Assembly: GCA_023227825.1 (NCBI GenBank)
Contig: JALOCJ010000001.1
Span: forward strand, 1-64,000
Reading direction: 5' to 3'
DNA: 64,000 bases
DNA from: Candidatus Cloacimonas sp.
Lineage (GTDB): Bacteria > Cloacimonadota > Cloacimonadia > Cloacimonadales > Cloacimonadaceae
Below, piece after piece: positions 44,210 to 54,169 of this stretch. Each line of letters starts with the position of its first letter. Within the stretch, counting starts at the first letter, position 1. The notes beneath the pieces were generated by a model. That model was not told where the DNA came from. It did no database searches and was given only the letters and a program-made list of their open reading frames with translations. The position numbers and the translations under genes were made by a program.

Positions 44210-45868
44210 TTATTGCAGCATTTCCAATGAGGGCTTGGCATTATCTCTGCGCACCCAGCGATCATCTATTTTCGTCATAATGGGACTATTATTCTGAAAA
44301 TAGTGCACAATTGCATCTCGCAAATTAATTTGGTGATAGATAATGTCTTCTTCTGGCACTTGAATCAACATTGTGAGTCCTGCATTACCTTGCATAATAA
44401 AATCCGTAGTAGCAACAGTATAAATTTTATTGGGGTCCCAAGGTTCTCCTCCAATTTCAAAATGAACTACCCTATCAAAATTTTCTCGCTTTTTGGAATA
44501 GACAACTTTCCCGCCGGAAATTATTAATCCATGTCTGGATCCCTCCACACGGGTTTCAATAATCCGGCGTAAAAATTCACCGTTACAACGAAAAGAAACT
44601 ATCATATTATCAAAAGGCATCACTTGAAAAATATCTCTATAGGTTACAGGACCTGCTTTAATATCGGCACGCACACCTCCCAAATTCAAAAAAGCAAAAT
44701 CAGCACCTACTTCAGTGCGCATAGCATCTACAATTGTGTTTCCAATTAAGGACTGAGCATCTACATTGGTTCTGGATAAATAAACACCTGCATAGCCAAC
44801 AACTTCATCCATTCCCTCTTCGGCTATAGCAACCTGCTCAGCAATCATTTCTCCAATTTCTTCATCGGGAATAAATTCATCCTCAAAAAGGGTTACCATA
44901 CTACCTTCGCGAATGGCAGGAACTTCATAACCGCTCACAGTTTTGGTTTCGGGGTCAATTTTCAGGGTTATCCATCCCAAATTGGAACCGTAAGCATAAC
45001 CTTGAATAACCATTGTATGAGTGTATGGGTCAATCCAGGGGGTTGGAATTCCCTTATGCATATGTCCACCAATGAAAATATCAATACCTTCAACTTCTCT
45101 GGCTATTTCTTGAGCATCATATCCCCAAACGGCATATCTTTCACTATAAAGAGGATTTCCCTGAGCATCATAACGGGTAAGATAAGTAGGAATAATATCA
45201 TAAGGTAAACCCGCATGTCCAAGGACAATAACAATATCCACCTTTTCCTGATTGCGGAGGATTTTTACATATTTATCCACAGTTTCTTTTTCGGAAAGGA
45301 ATTTGATGTTCTTGATGTTTTCCGGAAAGCTCATTTTTTCGGTATCGGTAGTAGTAAAACCCAAAATCCCTATTTTTATGCCCAAACGCTCTACTATAAT
45401 GTAGGGTTGTGCATAACTTGGTATTTCACCTGTTCTCTTATCTATAATATTACATGAAAGAACGGGAAATTGAGCTAACTGCAAGGTCTCTATCAGTTTC
45501 TCTTCCAGAATATCATATTCGTGATTGCCAATGGTCATTGCATCGTAGCCAATGGCATTCATAAATTCAACTACCGCTTTTCCGTTAGTTATGGTTCCCA
45601 CAGGACGCCCCTGAAAAATATCACCGGCATCCAAAAGTAAATTATCTCTTCTTTCATTTGCCAGAGAACGAATATGCTTAATTAAGGTAGCAGCGGAACC
45701 TCCTCCTCCTAAAAGAGGTGGAAAATCCGGATTGATAAAAGTTGCTTCGGAACGGTCTATGCCACCATGCACATCGTTAGAAAAAATAAGGTCAATACGC
45801 AGGTCTTCTGCTTTTGCAATTGTGCAGAACAGAATTCCTGCCAAAAGTAAAGTAATTATGCGTTTCAT
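44210..45868 (-). CDS. Secreted 5'-nucleotidase/UDP-sugar hydrolase family protein
   Basis: A 552-residue exported metallophosphatase of the UshA type, which removes phosphate from extracellular nucleotides. The signal peptide is 1-20 (MKRIITLLLAGILFCTIAKA). Metal-site motifs follow in order: NDVHGGID, GDIFQGRPVG, GNHEYD, GHAG and GGHMHKG. The C-terminal substrate-binding domain is complete (NLGGVRADIKAG; MPFDNMIVSF). I chose the ATG at 45868; a frame extending to 45901 lies upstream of the signal peptide. It starts 7 bp after the OMP gene, so it is in the same operon. Confidence 0.9.
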   Translation of the reverse strand: MKRIITLLLAGILFCTIAKAEDLRIDLIFSNDVHGGIDRSEATFINPDFPPLLGGGGSAATLIKHIRSLANERRDNLLLDAGDIFQGRPVGTITNGKAVVEFMNAIGYDAMTIGNHEYDILEEKLIETLQLAQFPVLSCNIIDKRTGEIPSYAQPYIIVERLGIKIGILGFTTTDTEKMSFPENIKNIKFLSEKETVDKYVKILRNQEKVDIVIVLGHAGLPYDIIPTYLTRYDAQGNPLYSERYAVWGYDAQEIAREVEGIDIFIGGHMHKGIPTPWIDPYTHTMVIQGYAYGSNLGWITLKIDPETKTVSGYEVPAIREGSMVTLFEDEFIPDEEIGEMIAEQVAIAEEGMDEVVGYAGVYLSRTNVDAQSLIGNTIVDAMRTEVGADFAFLNLGGVRADIKAGPVTYRDIFQVMPFDNMIVSFRCNGEFLRRIIETRVEGSRHGLIISGGKVVYSKKRENFDRVVHFEIGGEPWDPNKIYTVATTDFIMQGNAGLTMLIQVPEEDIIYHQINLRDAIVHYFQNNSPIMTKIDDRWVRRDNAKPSLEMLQ

Positions 45869-45875
45869 ATTTTTT

Positions 45876-47306
45876 TTACCAGGTAAAATTAAGTCCGGCA
45901 TTGAGAGAAATATTATTTTCCCGCACTTTATCAGGATTTTCCCAACCCCTGTCTATCAGGGTTATATGTGAATTGGGCCATAAAACATAAGTGGAAGAAC
46001 CGGTATAGATTTTATCGTTATAATAGGTATCGGTAAACATATCCAGTGCTTCATATTCTCGCCAGGTATAGCCAAAGCCAAGGTCAAGTTTCAAGTTATC
46101 CATAATCTTGATACTGCTACCTCCTGTGAACATTGGCGTTAGTATTTTAGAGGTATGATATAAAGTAATGGGATTATTGTTTTCATCTATGCCCTCTTCG
46201 GTAGTAAAATACCAGTTATTAACTGCTTGAAAACCAAGACGCAAAGGCAAAAAGTTTACTACCTGATGTTCCACACCGGCATAGAAATTCACTACATCAT
46301 CGTAACGCTTATTAATTTCGCTATAAGCAACATACTCAATATCCATATTGAATTCGGTACGCACAACATTGCGAGGAGTGTATACAAAGCCGAATCTAAC
46401 CTGAGAGGGCAATTTATAGTCCTCGTTAACACTAATATAAGTGCTATCCATAGCTGTATTAAGATAAGCATCCCTTTTGTAATATTCAGTTCCTTTCTTA
46501 TCTAAAATGGTTCCGGGAGTAAAAGTTGCTGCCAAACCAATGCGTGTTCCCAAAAGAGCTGAAGCGCCAATTTTGAATTGCTCACCGCTTAGTTCATAAT
46601 CATTAATGGCAGTCAAATCCGGAAGATGATGATCTTCATCTACCTGACTGATAGCCCAATCGGTCCAGCGAATGGTCTTTTCCTGATTTATATCTCCCTT
46701 CAGCAAAGCATATTCAATACCTAAATTCAGGTCTACATAATCGCTTAAACCATAAGCAAAGGAAGTTACGAAGGCGGTCTTATTTAAAGAGCCCTCATTA
46801 TCTATTTTGTTTACAGCAATCTTTTCGGGATAAACATCGTTATCGGTATTACGGTTATTGCGAACTTCTTCTTTATAATTGGCATCAAAATTGGAAACCG
46901 GTTTATAATAGAAACCCAAACCCAAACCTCTTTCTCCGAAACGATGAGCAAAAAAAGCTGAGAGAGCATAATTATCAAAGGTATTGATATTGGAAGAATA
47001 CACAGAATCGTCTATATAGTTATCAAAGGAATTATACAAGGGAATACTGCGATTATCCTCATTCCGATTCAGATAAGTATTAACAGAAAAACCCAGGGTT
47101 TTATGCATTAAAGTTAAATTTGCAGGATTATCAGCTATTCCAAAAGCACTTTTGTTATTGAATAAACCAGCTCCACCCATAGCAAAACTGCGAGCATCAA
47201 AAGTGGAAAAAGGATTGCCGAAATAGGTATCGGTAACGCTCCAGGCAGAAAGTGCCGAAGCAAGAATTAACATACATATAAGTATTAAGGACTTGTTAGA
47301 TAACAT
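45876..47306 (-). CDS. Outer-membrane beta-barrel protein, PorV/FadL-like
   Basis: A 476-residue protein with a signal peptide (about 1-22, ending LSAWS), then DARSFAMGGAGLF and IADNPANL. This opening is typical of PorV/UPF0164/FadL-type outer-membrane barrels. Alternating amphipathic strands run to the C-terminal LNAGLNFTW with its terminal aromatic residue. It could carry hydrophobic solutes or serve as a shuttle/anchor protein of type IX secretion. The family is too broad to choose. It lies 12 bp after the HhH protein and 7 bp before the nucleotidase. Confidence 0.75.
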   Translation of the reverse strand: MLSNKSLILICMLILASALSAWSVTDTYFGNPFSTFDARSFAMGGAGLFNNKSAFGIADNPANLTLMHKTLGFSVNTYLNRNEDNRSIPLYNSFDNYIDDSVYSSNINTFDNYALSAFFAHRFGERGLGLGFYYKPVSNFDANYKEEVRNNRNTDNDVYPEKIAVNKIDNEGSLNKTAFVTSFAYGLSDYVDLNLGIEYALLKGDINQEKTIRWTDWAISQVDEDHHLPDLTAINDYELSGEQFKIGASALLGTRIGLAATFTPGTILDKKGTEYYKRDAYLNTAMDSTYISVNEDYKLPSQVRFGFVYTPRNVVRTEFNMDIEYVAYSEINKRYDDVVNFYAGVEHQVVNFLPLRLGFQAVNNWYFTTEEGIDENNNPITLYHTSKILTPMFTGGSSIKIMDNLKLDLGFGYTWREYEALDMFTDTYYNDKIYTGSSTYVLWPNSHITLIDRGWENPDKVRENNISLNAGLNFTW

Positions 47307-47318
47307 TATTCCTCCATA

Positions 47319-50075
47319 TTAGTAACGGTAGTCAATGCTTAAGCGAATTGTATTTTCGCTGTGTTCAACTCTTTGAAAATATACAGGATCATCCAGTAAA
47401 GTGGGATCATCCGAAACATTATAATTGCGGATATTAATTTCTTTATCCTGATAGGTCTTATTCTTGAACTTCAAATTAAGATACATATTTTGAGAAATGC
47501 GACTGGTGAAAGCAATCCATGCCTTAGAACCCTTTTCGCCCATAAAATCAATTTCCATATCTTCCCAATCCCAATGTGAAATACCATGCCCAAACCAATA
47601 CAGAAAAGAACCCTGCATTTTCAGCGATTTATTAAAATAGTGAGTATAGTTTACAGCAATATAATCACCAATCATCAAGGTCTGAGCTGCAGCCATTGAA
47701 TTTTCACCTTCCACAGCAGGATAAGTTAAAGATGTATAAGGTGGACTCCATACAGTATTATAACGATATTCCAGTTCAAAAAAATCACGATTGGAAAGGA
47801 AAGTTCTGAATGCTAAAGTATATTCGTTGGTTTTGGAAACTCCGCGTTCAGCATCATCGTCATAACGATTCACCTGGTTTTTATAACGCAAACGCATTGC
47901 CAGCTGATAGATAGGACGGAATTCCAGTTCACTTTGAAATCTGGCACTTCTGCGTCCGTCGGTTAAACGTTCCCATAGGTCAAGATAACTTCTACCAATT
48001 GTAAAATATCTATTGAACTTGTAACGGGTTTCAAAATAGACCCCGCGTTCGGGTTGGGACTGATTGGAATTGAGATAAAGGTCTGCAATTGTAGGATTGG
48101 TTAAAGCATAAATATTTTTTTCCAGAATAGTATCTTCAAAACGCTCATGCTCTGAAAAACTGTTGCTGTAAGGATTATCAAAATCCACATCGTAATTGCG
48201 AAACAGGGTAATAAAATAGAGGTTCTCAAATTGGGTATGAGCTGAAACAAGATATGCCTTAGGATCGTCTCCCAGCTTTAAATCTTCCCCGTCAACAGAA
48301 AGTTCTGCATATTCACCCTGAAGAGAAGTATTGCCAATCACGGTTTGACCATCAAAACCAATTACTCTTCTATAATCACGCGTGTATTTATCGGTTTGAG
48401 TGCTATAGAGATTGCTAATTTCTGCATTCATATTTTTTACCAGTTTGGAATAATAATAGGAATCCCTTAAGACCGTAGGCAGTAAATTATTATAACCAGG
48501 AACAACAAAATGGGCATCATCGTAAATAGCAGTATAAGTAGTAAACCCTAGTTTGGTTCCTAAAAAAGGATTCACCTGCAAATGCGTTCCCCATAATTTT
48601 TCCTGCACAATATCTTTACGAGCAGCAAGATTAATATAATTCATTGCATAAGGCATTCCGGCTGAAATCTCACTGTTGAAATATTGTTCCGCTTCCAGCA
48701 TTGTATCATCGTCGTAACGCAAAGTGGGATTGATTAAAGAAAAAACTTTGGTCTTATCTCCCTGAACAGCAGTTCCATCTTCATAGTTATAGATATGCTG
48801 TCCGTTTTCATCCACATAATATTGATGCCCGTTATTAACAGAAAGCGTATCTGTATAAATATCATTTCCATATTCATCACGCATAATGGCATTTCCATAT
48901 TTATCTACATAAGTAAGGGCATCTTTATCATCTACGGAAACGAAAGCCGTAACTCCAAAAAGAGGGGTAGTATATTCTACTGCTCCACCTCTTAAAGAAT
49001 ATTCCTGAGTTCTGGAAAGGTCCGGCGTTATTCCTAATATTCTTTTACTGAAACCAAAACCGGTTTTACGGGCACTGTAGTAATCAGTATTTTCCATCAC
49101 CAAGCCCTCGCCAAAAGTAGCACGATAATTTCCTGCATACACCTTCACGCGTGAATTATACAAGCCCGGCATATTGTTATTTTCATAACCGGCATACCAT
49201 TTGGAATCGGTTAAAATATCCTCCGCCTGCGTATTCAGTAAATCCTCTTCTCCTTTTGCTTTGTAATTCATAAAGCCCAGCTTGTAATTATTTCCGTAAC
49301 GCATTCTCAGCTTAAGCATAAGATCCGGATCAAGTTCATCCAAACCAAAATAACCCCAATAGGAATTGGTTTTTAGATGTGGAACGGTAACATCGGCAGC
49401 ATTATAATCATTGCGCAGAAAACTTTCATGCAGCATATCATACTGCCCTTCTTCAAAATAGCGGGTATAATACAAAAGCGAAGCATCACACATTAATCTG
49501 TTTTTTACCGGCGGCTCTTTATAATATACATAACTGCGCAAGTTTGTATAACCATAATAGGAAAGGCCTGTAGAATTGCGTAAGTCCCTTGTATCGGCAA
49601 TAGTATCGCCTTGGGCAATTCTTTTTAGAACAGCTACAGCATCTATTCCAGAAACATTGGGAAAACTCATCAAATCGTCAAAGAGCATTTTATTCACATT
49701 CTGAGGAGTCATTAAATAATCTTCCCAAACATCAGCCATTCCTTCAGAGGCACCTTCATTACTATCCACTCGCTCCATTAAATCCCTAATTTCTTCTCTG
49801 CGGACAGCTGCTTCATCCGTCTCTACATAAATAGAAACCACAGCTAATTGTTTTAAATGGTCCAGGGTTTCCTGATCAATAGAAGGAATCTGCTTTAGTT
49901 CATAGATATTATCAAATATCTTCACAAATTCCCGATATTCATAGATATCTCTTGCCTGCTTTTCTGTTATGGGCAACTGCATCAATTCAGCTAAAGATGC
50001 TGTATTTAAATCCACCTTGGCTGCTAAAACAGATAGCCCTGCCAGAACGAAGAGTATTATTAGTAACTTCTTCAT
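47319..50075 (-). CDS. Exported helix-hairpin-helix protein with outer-membrane beta-barrel
   Basis: A 918-residue protein. The signal peptide is 1-18 (MKKLLIILFVLAGLSVLA). A ComEA-like helix-hairpin-helix unit follows at once (VDLNTASLAELMQLP and YREFVKIFDNIYELKQIPSI, about 20-80), and a second, weaker one lies at about 125-180 (LFDDLMSFPNVSGIDAVAVL). From about 195 to the end it is a long series of amphipathic strands rich in Tyr and Asn, ending SIDYRY, as in a large outer-membrane barrel. HhH units bind the DNA backbone, and here they would sit in the periplasm. I know of similar HhH-barrel proteins in Bacteroidetes-like genomes but of no established function. Confidence 0.8.
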   Translation of the reverse strand: MKKLLIILFVLAGLSVLAAKVDLNTASLAELMQLPITEKQARDIYEYREFVKIFDNIYELKQIPSIDQETLDHLKQLAVVSIYVETDEAAVRREEIRDLMERVDSNEGASEGMADVWEDYLMTPQNVNKMLFDDLMSFPNVSGIDAVAVLKRIAQGDTIADTRDLRNSTGLSYYGYTNLRSYVYYKEPPVKNRLMCDASLLYYTRYFEEGQYDMLHESFLRNDYNAADVTVPHLKTNSYWGYFGLDELDPDLMLKLRMRYGNNYKLGFMNYKAKGEEDLLNTQAEDILTDSKWYAGYENNNMPGLYNSRVKVYAGNYRATFGEGLVMENTDYYSARKTGFGFSKRILGITPDLSRTQEYSLRGGAVEYTTPLFGVTAFVSVDDKDALTYVDKYGNAIMRDEYGNDIYTDTLSVNNGHQYYVDENGQHIYNYEDGTAVQGDKTKVFSLINPTLRYDDDTMLEAEQYFNSEISAGMPYAMNYINLAARKDIVQEKLWGTHLQVNPFLGTKLGFTTYTAIYDDAHFVVPGYNNLLPTVLRDSYYYSKLVKNMNAEISNLYSTQTDKYTRDYRRVIGFDGQTVIGNTSLQGEYAELSVDGEDLKLGDDPKAYLVSAHTQFENLYFITLFRNYDVDFDNPYSNSFSEHERFEDTILEKNIYALTNPTIADLYLNSNQSQPERGVYFETRYKFNRYFTIGRSYLDLWERLTDGRRSARFQSELEFRPIYQLAMRLRYKNQVNRYDDDAERGVSKTNEYTLAFRTFLSNRDFFELEYRYNTVWSPPYTSLTYPAVEGENSMAAAQTLMIGDYIAVNYTHYFNKSLKMQGSFLYWFGHGISHWDWEDMEIDFMGEKGSKAWIAFTSRISQNMYLNLKFKNKTYQDKEINIRNYNVSDDPTLLDDPVYFQRVEHSENTIRLSIDYRY

Positions 50076-50776
50076 CGCTTTACCTTATAAGTTTTATACT
50101 TTTTAAAACTTTGTTTTTTTAACATAGATAGCCATATTAAGAATAGCCATAATTCTGTCCAGTTTTTTTTGCTTTGCTTTTTCTGAGCTGTTTTTTTGTC
50201 CTCACTCTTGATAATGCTATCAATTCAATATTTTTTTTATTTTTTTCAAGAAGCACAATCAAATTGTTGACTATTTTCAGGACAAAAATTCTAAAAAGCT
50301 GATATTCTTGAGCCCAATTAAGTCAGCAGAAAAATTATCCGATCTATACAACAGATGGGTAGCCGAGTTATCATTCAACAACCCATTTGCTGAATACATT
50401 ATCTCTCTTTCATTAAAATAGATTATCAGAATATGTATTGGGCAGTTGGCATTATTTACCTATACAAAAATCATTTATTTTAGATAAAAATCCTGTCGTT
50501 CTCACACTATTGGTTTGTCATATTGAAAATTATTATAGAGGTAGAATCATCATTCCGACAAGGTTTTGAGATTTATTTTATAAAAAGTCCTTTTTTTTCA
50601 ATTTTTTGCTTGACAAAGATAGTGGAGTGCTTTATACTATTCTTAGATAAAGAAGGGTTTTAGAATGGAAAAGTATAATAATATACTAAGTTCATTAAAC
50701 ACACTCTGTTATAAGAGAAAGTCAATGATCTGTTTATCGGTTTTTATAAGAAAGTCACTTTATCAGGGAGGATAAA
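50076..50776. other. Divergent intergenic region
   Basis: 700 bp between divergent genes with no gene of its own. It holds the promoter at 50610-50638 and, in the leader, a near-direct repeat TTATAAGAGAAAGTCA (50709-50724)/TTATAAGAAAGTCA (50744-50757). The rest (50100-50600) is AT-rich with poly-T runs and shows nothing else. Confidence 0.6.
50610..50638 (+). promoter_or_regulatory. Sigma-70-type promoter
   Basis: TTGACA (50610-50615), a 17-bp spacer, and TATACT (50633-50638). It is the best promoter match in the window, about 130 bp upstream of the secreted protein start. Confidence 0.8.
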
Positions 50777-53700
50777 ATGCAAAAGAAATTATTCGTTTTT
50801 TTAGTCGCTTTAGTTTGGACAATTGCTTTAGCAGGTCAATCATTAACTCTTAACAAAGTAGGCATTAAAGCAGCTGGTGGAGGACAAACAATTCATTTAG
50901 GGGAAAGAGTTATTGTATATTTGGAATATACTACAACAGAGTTTGAAAATGATGGTTCAGTTGAATGTTTAGGTTATGCAACAACCGGTTCCAACAATAA
51001 TCAGCTAAGATTATATTGGTGGAACGATGATACACAAGACAGTTATGTTTATTGTAATGTTCGTTCATTAAATAGAATTATTAGTGAAAATGGAACTTTT
51101 AATGATACTGTTTCTTTTGTGCTGCCAACTCCACCCTCTGATCAGAACAGAATTAGAGTTAAATTCAGAATATTTGGTGATTCTGATGGTGATGGTAACG
51201 TAGTATATTCAAGTGTGCAAGAATCGGGATATGGCTCTCCAACAGGTTATTATCAATATTTGAATATAGATAGGAATGTTGCACCAGAAGCTCGAAATGT
51301 GAGTATAACAAATCCCGAATTTGCCAAAGTAGGACAAACATTACAGGGTTCATATACATATTATGATGCCGATAATGATACGCAAAGCGGAACAACCTTT
51401 CGATGGCTAAGAAGTGATAGCCAAACTGGAACTTACACAGCTATAACCGGTGCAACCAATCAATCGTATACAGTTGTTCAAGCTGATTTAGGAAAATATC
51501 TGAAATTTGAAGTTACACCCAGAGCTTCTACAGGAATAAGTCCAGGTACAACAGTTTTAAGTTCGCCAACAGGTCAAGTTACTGGTGCTCCAGTTTTAGA
51601 ATTCAATGCCACTTATAAGACAATTGCAGAAACATCAGCAAATACTGGAGCAGTTAGTTCTGAGACATATCTTAGGATAGATGCTACGAATACTACTTTT
51701 GCATCTGATATTACAGAAGATTATATATCAATTCAAGGTCTACCAACTGGGCTTCAGGTTAGTGATGTTCAATGTCTTGAGACCTCTAATATTCGGATTT
51801 ATCTTTCGGGAAATGCTACTTATCACGAATATGCAGCAAGCGTTAGTAATGTTAAAATTACTGTTGATAGTTTAAAATTGGTAGGTGTTAGTGGGGATAA
51901 ACAGACAACAAACAGTGCTAGTGTAAACTTTATCAACAATCCTCCGACCGGTTTAGCTTTAGATAGTGTAGGCAATAATTATGTTAAAATAACTTGGAAT
52001 AATCCTGCTGGGTTACTAGCTTCAAATAGTGGCTTGGATTATTTTAATATTCTTCGCAATGAACAGCTTATCTACACATACTATTTTGATAAAGGAACTT
52101 ATTATTATACCGATAATAATGTAACTAATGGAACTCAGTATCGATATAAAGTTCAAGCAGTATATGAGGCAGGAACACCTGAAACTTCTGCAGAACAAAA
52201 AGCTACCCCGCTTGCTATCACTGCCTTTTCTTTTAGCAATCCCCCAGCTACAGGAACTATTGATCATACTAATAAAACCATCAAAGTAGCTGTCCCGAAT
52301 GGAACAGATAGAACTGCCTTAATAGCATCTTTTACAGCAACCGGGGCAATTGTTAAGGTTGGAGAAACAACTCAGACCAGTGGCACTACAGCCAATAATT
52401 TTACTAATCCCGTTACTTATATATTAACTACTAATAATGATGCTTCTACTTGTTCTTATGTAGTAACAGTCAATGAGATTCTGGCTACACCCGTAACTGA
52501 AGATGGAACTACAACCACTTCCAGCATTCAGGCAAAATGGGGTGCGGTTTCAGGTGCCTCAAGTTATTTACTGGATGTTTCTACCAACAGTTCTTTTTCC
52601 AGTTTCCTTCCCGGTTATCAAAATAAGAGTTTAACTTCTACCTCTTGCATTGTTAATGGCCTAAACTATAATACAGCATATTATTATCGGGTAAAAGCAG
52701 TTGCCAGTGATCCAGATTTGAATAGTAATTATTCTACTACTAAAGAAGTAACAACTGAAAATGTTGCCGCTGGCGAGGGCAGCACAGAAATCAACAGCAG
52801 TGAAGAAACAACAATAAATGTAGGGAATTATGATTCTGGACACGGAACTATTACCCCTACTGTGAAAGTTGATCCTACAGCTTTTAGTCCTTCTGAAAAT
52901 AATCTCATTACTGTTTCTATGAGTTATGGAGCAACTCCTGAGGGTTTGCAGTATAACCTTGCCTTTGATAACGCTAGCATTGGCATTGGAACTTTTGTTC
53001 TTTCCTACATCGGATTGGGCTATGATCCCACGGATGTTGGTTATCGTTTGAATGGAGGTGTCTTACACAGTGTAGGCGGAGACGGTATAAACACTTCGGA
53101 CAAGACAGTTACTTTTGAAATGAGCAGTTTAAGCAAAGGCAGCAAAGCAGTTTATGAGCTGCAAATTGTTCTCAATGACGAAAGTGGTCAGACCTTGCCT
53201 GTTGTTCTTACATCTTTTACCGCTACTCTAATGGTTCAGGGTAAAGTGCGTCTGGATTGGGTAACTCAATCCGAAACCAATCTTTCAGGATTTCGTGTTT
53301 TACGTAATACAGTTACTGAAGTTTCCACAGCTATAGCAGTAAGCTCTCTAATTGCAGCAGCGAATACTTCATCAACAGTTGTCTATTCATTTATAGATAG
53401 TGAAGTTCCGGGTAATGGTATTTACTATTACTGGTTACAAATAGAAGATTTGGATGGGGGTATATCCTATTCTGCGGCTTTAACTGTTCAGGTTACTAAT
53501 GGTGAAAACCCCGATATAGTAATACCTAAAATTACTGCTTTGCTTGATCCTTTTCCCAATCCTTTCAATCCTTCGGTAACTATTCCTTTTGATCTTGCTG
53601 TAGATGGCAGGGTAACCTTAAAAATATACAATCTGAAAGGGCAATTGATCAGAGACCTTTTGGATGAAAATCGTCCAGCAGCATCTCATCGTGTCCTTTG

Positions 53701-53806
53701 GGATGGCAAAGATAATAAGATGCATAATGTTTCTACCGGAACTTATATTATCCTGATGAATGCACCTAACTATCGTTCCTCCCATAAAATCTCCCTACTT
53801 AAATAA
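50777..53806 (+). CDS. Large secreted protein with fibronectin III domains and type IX sorting domain
   Basis: A 1009-residue exported protein. The signal peptide is about 1-20 (MQKKLFVFLVALVWTIALAG). A first beta domain is followed by an Ig-like unit (VGQTLQGSYTYYDADNDTQSG), fibronectin III modules (KITWNNPAG near 400; ATPVTEDGTTTTSSIQAKWG near 575; VRLDWVTQSETNLSGFRVLR near 825), and the C-terminal type IX sorting domain (DPFPNPFNPSVTIPF, about 922 to the end). It is probably exported to the surface. No catalytic motif is visible. A good Shine-Dalgarno GGGAGGATAAA precedes the ATG, and a strong terminator follows. Confidence 0.85.
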   Translation: MQKKLFVFLVALVWTIALAGQSLTLNKVGIKAAGGGQTIHLGERVIVYLEYTTTEFENDGSVECLGYATTGSNNNQLRLYWWNDDTQDSYVYCNVRSLNRIISENGTFNDTVSFVLPTPPSDQNRIRVKFRIFGDSDGDGNVVYSSVQESGYGSPTGYYQYLNIDRNVAPEARNVSITNPEFAKVGQTLQGSYTYYDADNDTQSGTTFRWLRSDSQTGTYTAITGATNQSYTVVQADLGKYLKFEVTPRASTGISPGTTVLSSPTGQVTGAPVLEFNATYKTIAETSANTGAVSSETYLRIDATNTTFASDITEDYISIQGLPTGLQVSDVQCLETSNIRIYLSGNATYHEYAASVSNVKITVDSLKLVGVSGDKQTTNSASVNFINNPPTGLALDSVGNNYVKITWNNPAGLLASNSGLDYFNILRNEQLIYTYYFDKGTYYYTDNNVTNGTQYRYKVQAVYEAGTPETSAEQKATPLAITAFSFSNPPATGTIDHTNKTIKVAVPNGTDRTALIASFTATGAIVKVGETTQTSGTTANNFTNPVTYILTTNNDASTCSYVVTVNEILATPVTEDGTTTTSSIQAKWGAVSGASSYLLDVSTNSSFSSFLPGYQNKSLTSTSCIVNGLNYNTAYYYRVKAVASDPDLNSNYSTTKEVTTENVAAGEGSTEINSSEETTINVGNYDSGHGTITPTVKVDPTAFSPSENNLITVSMSYGATPEGLQYNLAFDNASIGIGTFVLSYIGLGYDPTDVGYRLNGGVLHSVGGDGINTSDKTVTFEMSSLSKGSKAVYELQIVLNDESGQTLPVVLTSFTATLMVQGKVRLDWVTQSETNLSGFRVLRNTVTEVSTAIAVSSLIAAANTSSTVVYSFIDSEVPGNGIYYYWLQIEDLDGGISYSAALTVQVTNGENPDIVIPKITALLDPFPNPFNPSVTIPFDLAVDGRVTLKIYNLKGQLIRDLLDENRPAASHRVLWDGKDNKMHNVSTGTYIILMNAPNYRSSHKISLLK

Positions 53807-53824
53807 ACCATCTTCTCCTTAATC

Positions 53825-53864
53825 AAACAGGTGCGTATCGTTTAGATACGCACCTGTTTTCTTT
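53825..53864 (+). terminator. Intrinsic terminator
   Basis: Perfect 15-bp arms (AAACAGGTGCGTATC, 53825-53839; complement 53845-53859) with a 5-nt loop, followed by TTTTCTTTT. It lies 18 bp after the stop of the secreted protein. Confidence 0.95.
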
Positions 53865-54014
53865 TAAGCATTCTTTTTGATATAAGTTTATGGAGGAAAA
53901 ATAATAGCGAAGATATAAGATAAGCGTTTTCTGTAATTTTACGCCTTAATTAGTGTAACCTATAATGCTCATTTCAAAAATATCCAGCTGGTCTTCCTTA
54001 ATTGCATTACCTAT

Positions 54015-54061
54015 GCATTGCCTACCCATTGCGGATGGCATCCGTAATGGGTAGGCAATGC
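54015..54061. repeat. 47-bp near-perfect palindrome
   Basis: GCATTGCCTACCCATT (54015-54030) is exactly complementary to 54046-54061. The 15 bases between them add one G-T pair and five more pairs, leaving a 3-nt loop. There is no T-run on either side, so it is not an intrinsic terminator. It lies 109 bp upstream of ppdK. Confidence 0.9.
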
Positions 54062-54094
54062 TTAAGCAATACTCCTTGAAAATCAAGAAAGCTA

Positions 54095-54122
54095 TTGACA
54101 GATTTGCCGTAGAAAAGATTAT
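54095..54122 (+). promoter_or_regulatory. Candidate ppdK promoter
   Basis: TTGACA (54095-54100), a 16-bp spacer and GATTAT (54117-54122), 48 bp upstream of the ppdK start and 34 bp downstream of the palindrome. Confidence 0.45.
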
Positions 54123-54169
54123 GGATGGCAATAAAATTTCTTTAATGATGTTAAAGTTATGGAGGATAA

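Larger units (their letters stand above)
53865..54169. other. Spacer with a 47-bp palindrome and ppdK promoter
   Basis: No gene is supported. A minus-strand frame at 53946-54179 exists mainly because it crosses the palindrome. The palindrome at 54015-54061 and a promoter candidate at 54095-54122 are the only features. TTTATGGAGGAAAAATAATA near 53886 resembles the ppdK ribosome-binding region (TTATGGAGGATAAATGAATA) near 54157. Confidence 0.55.
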
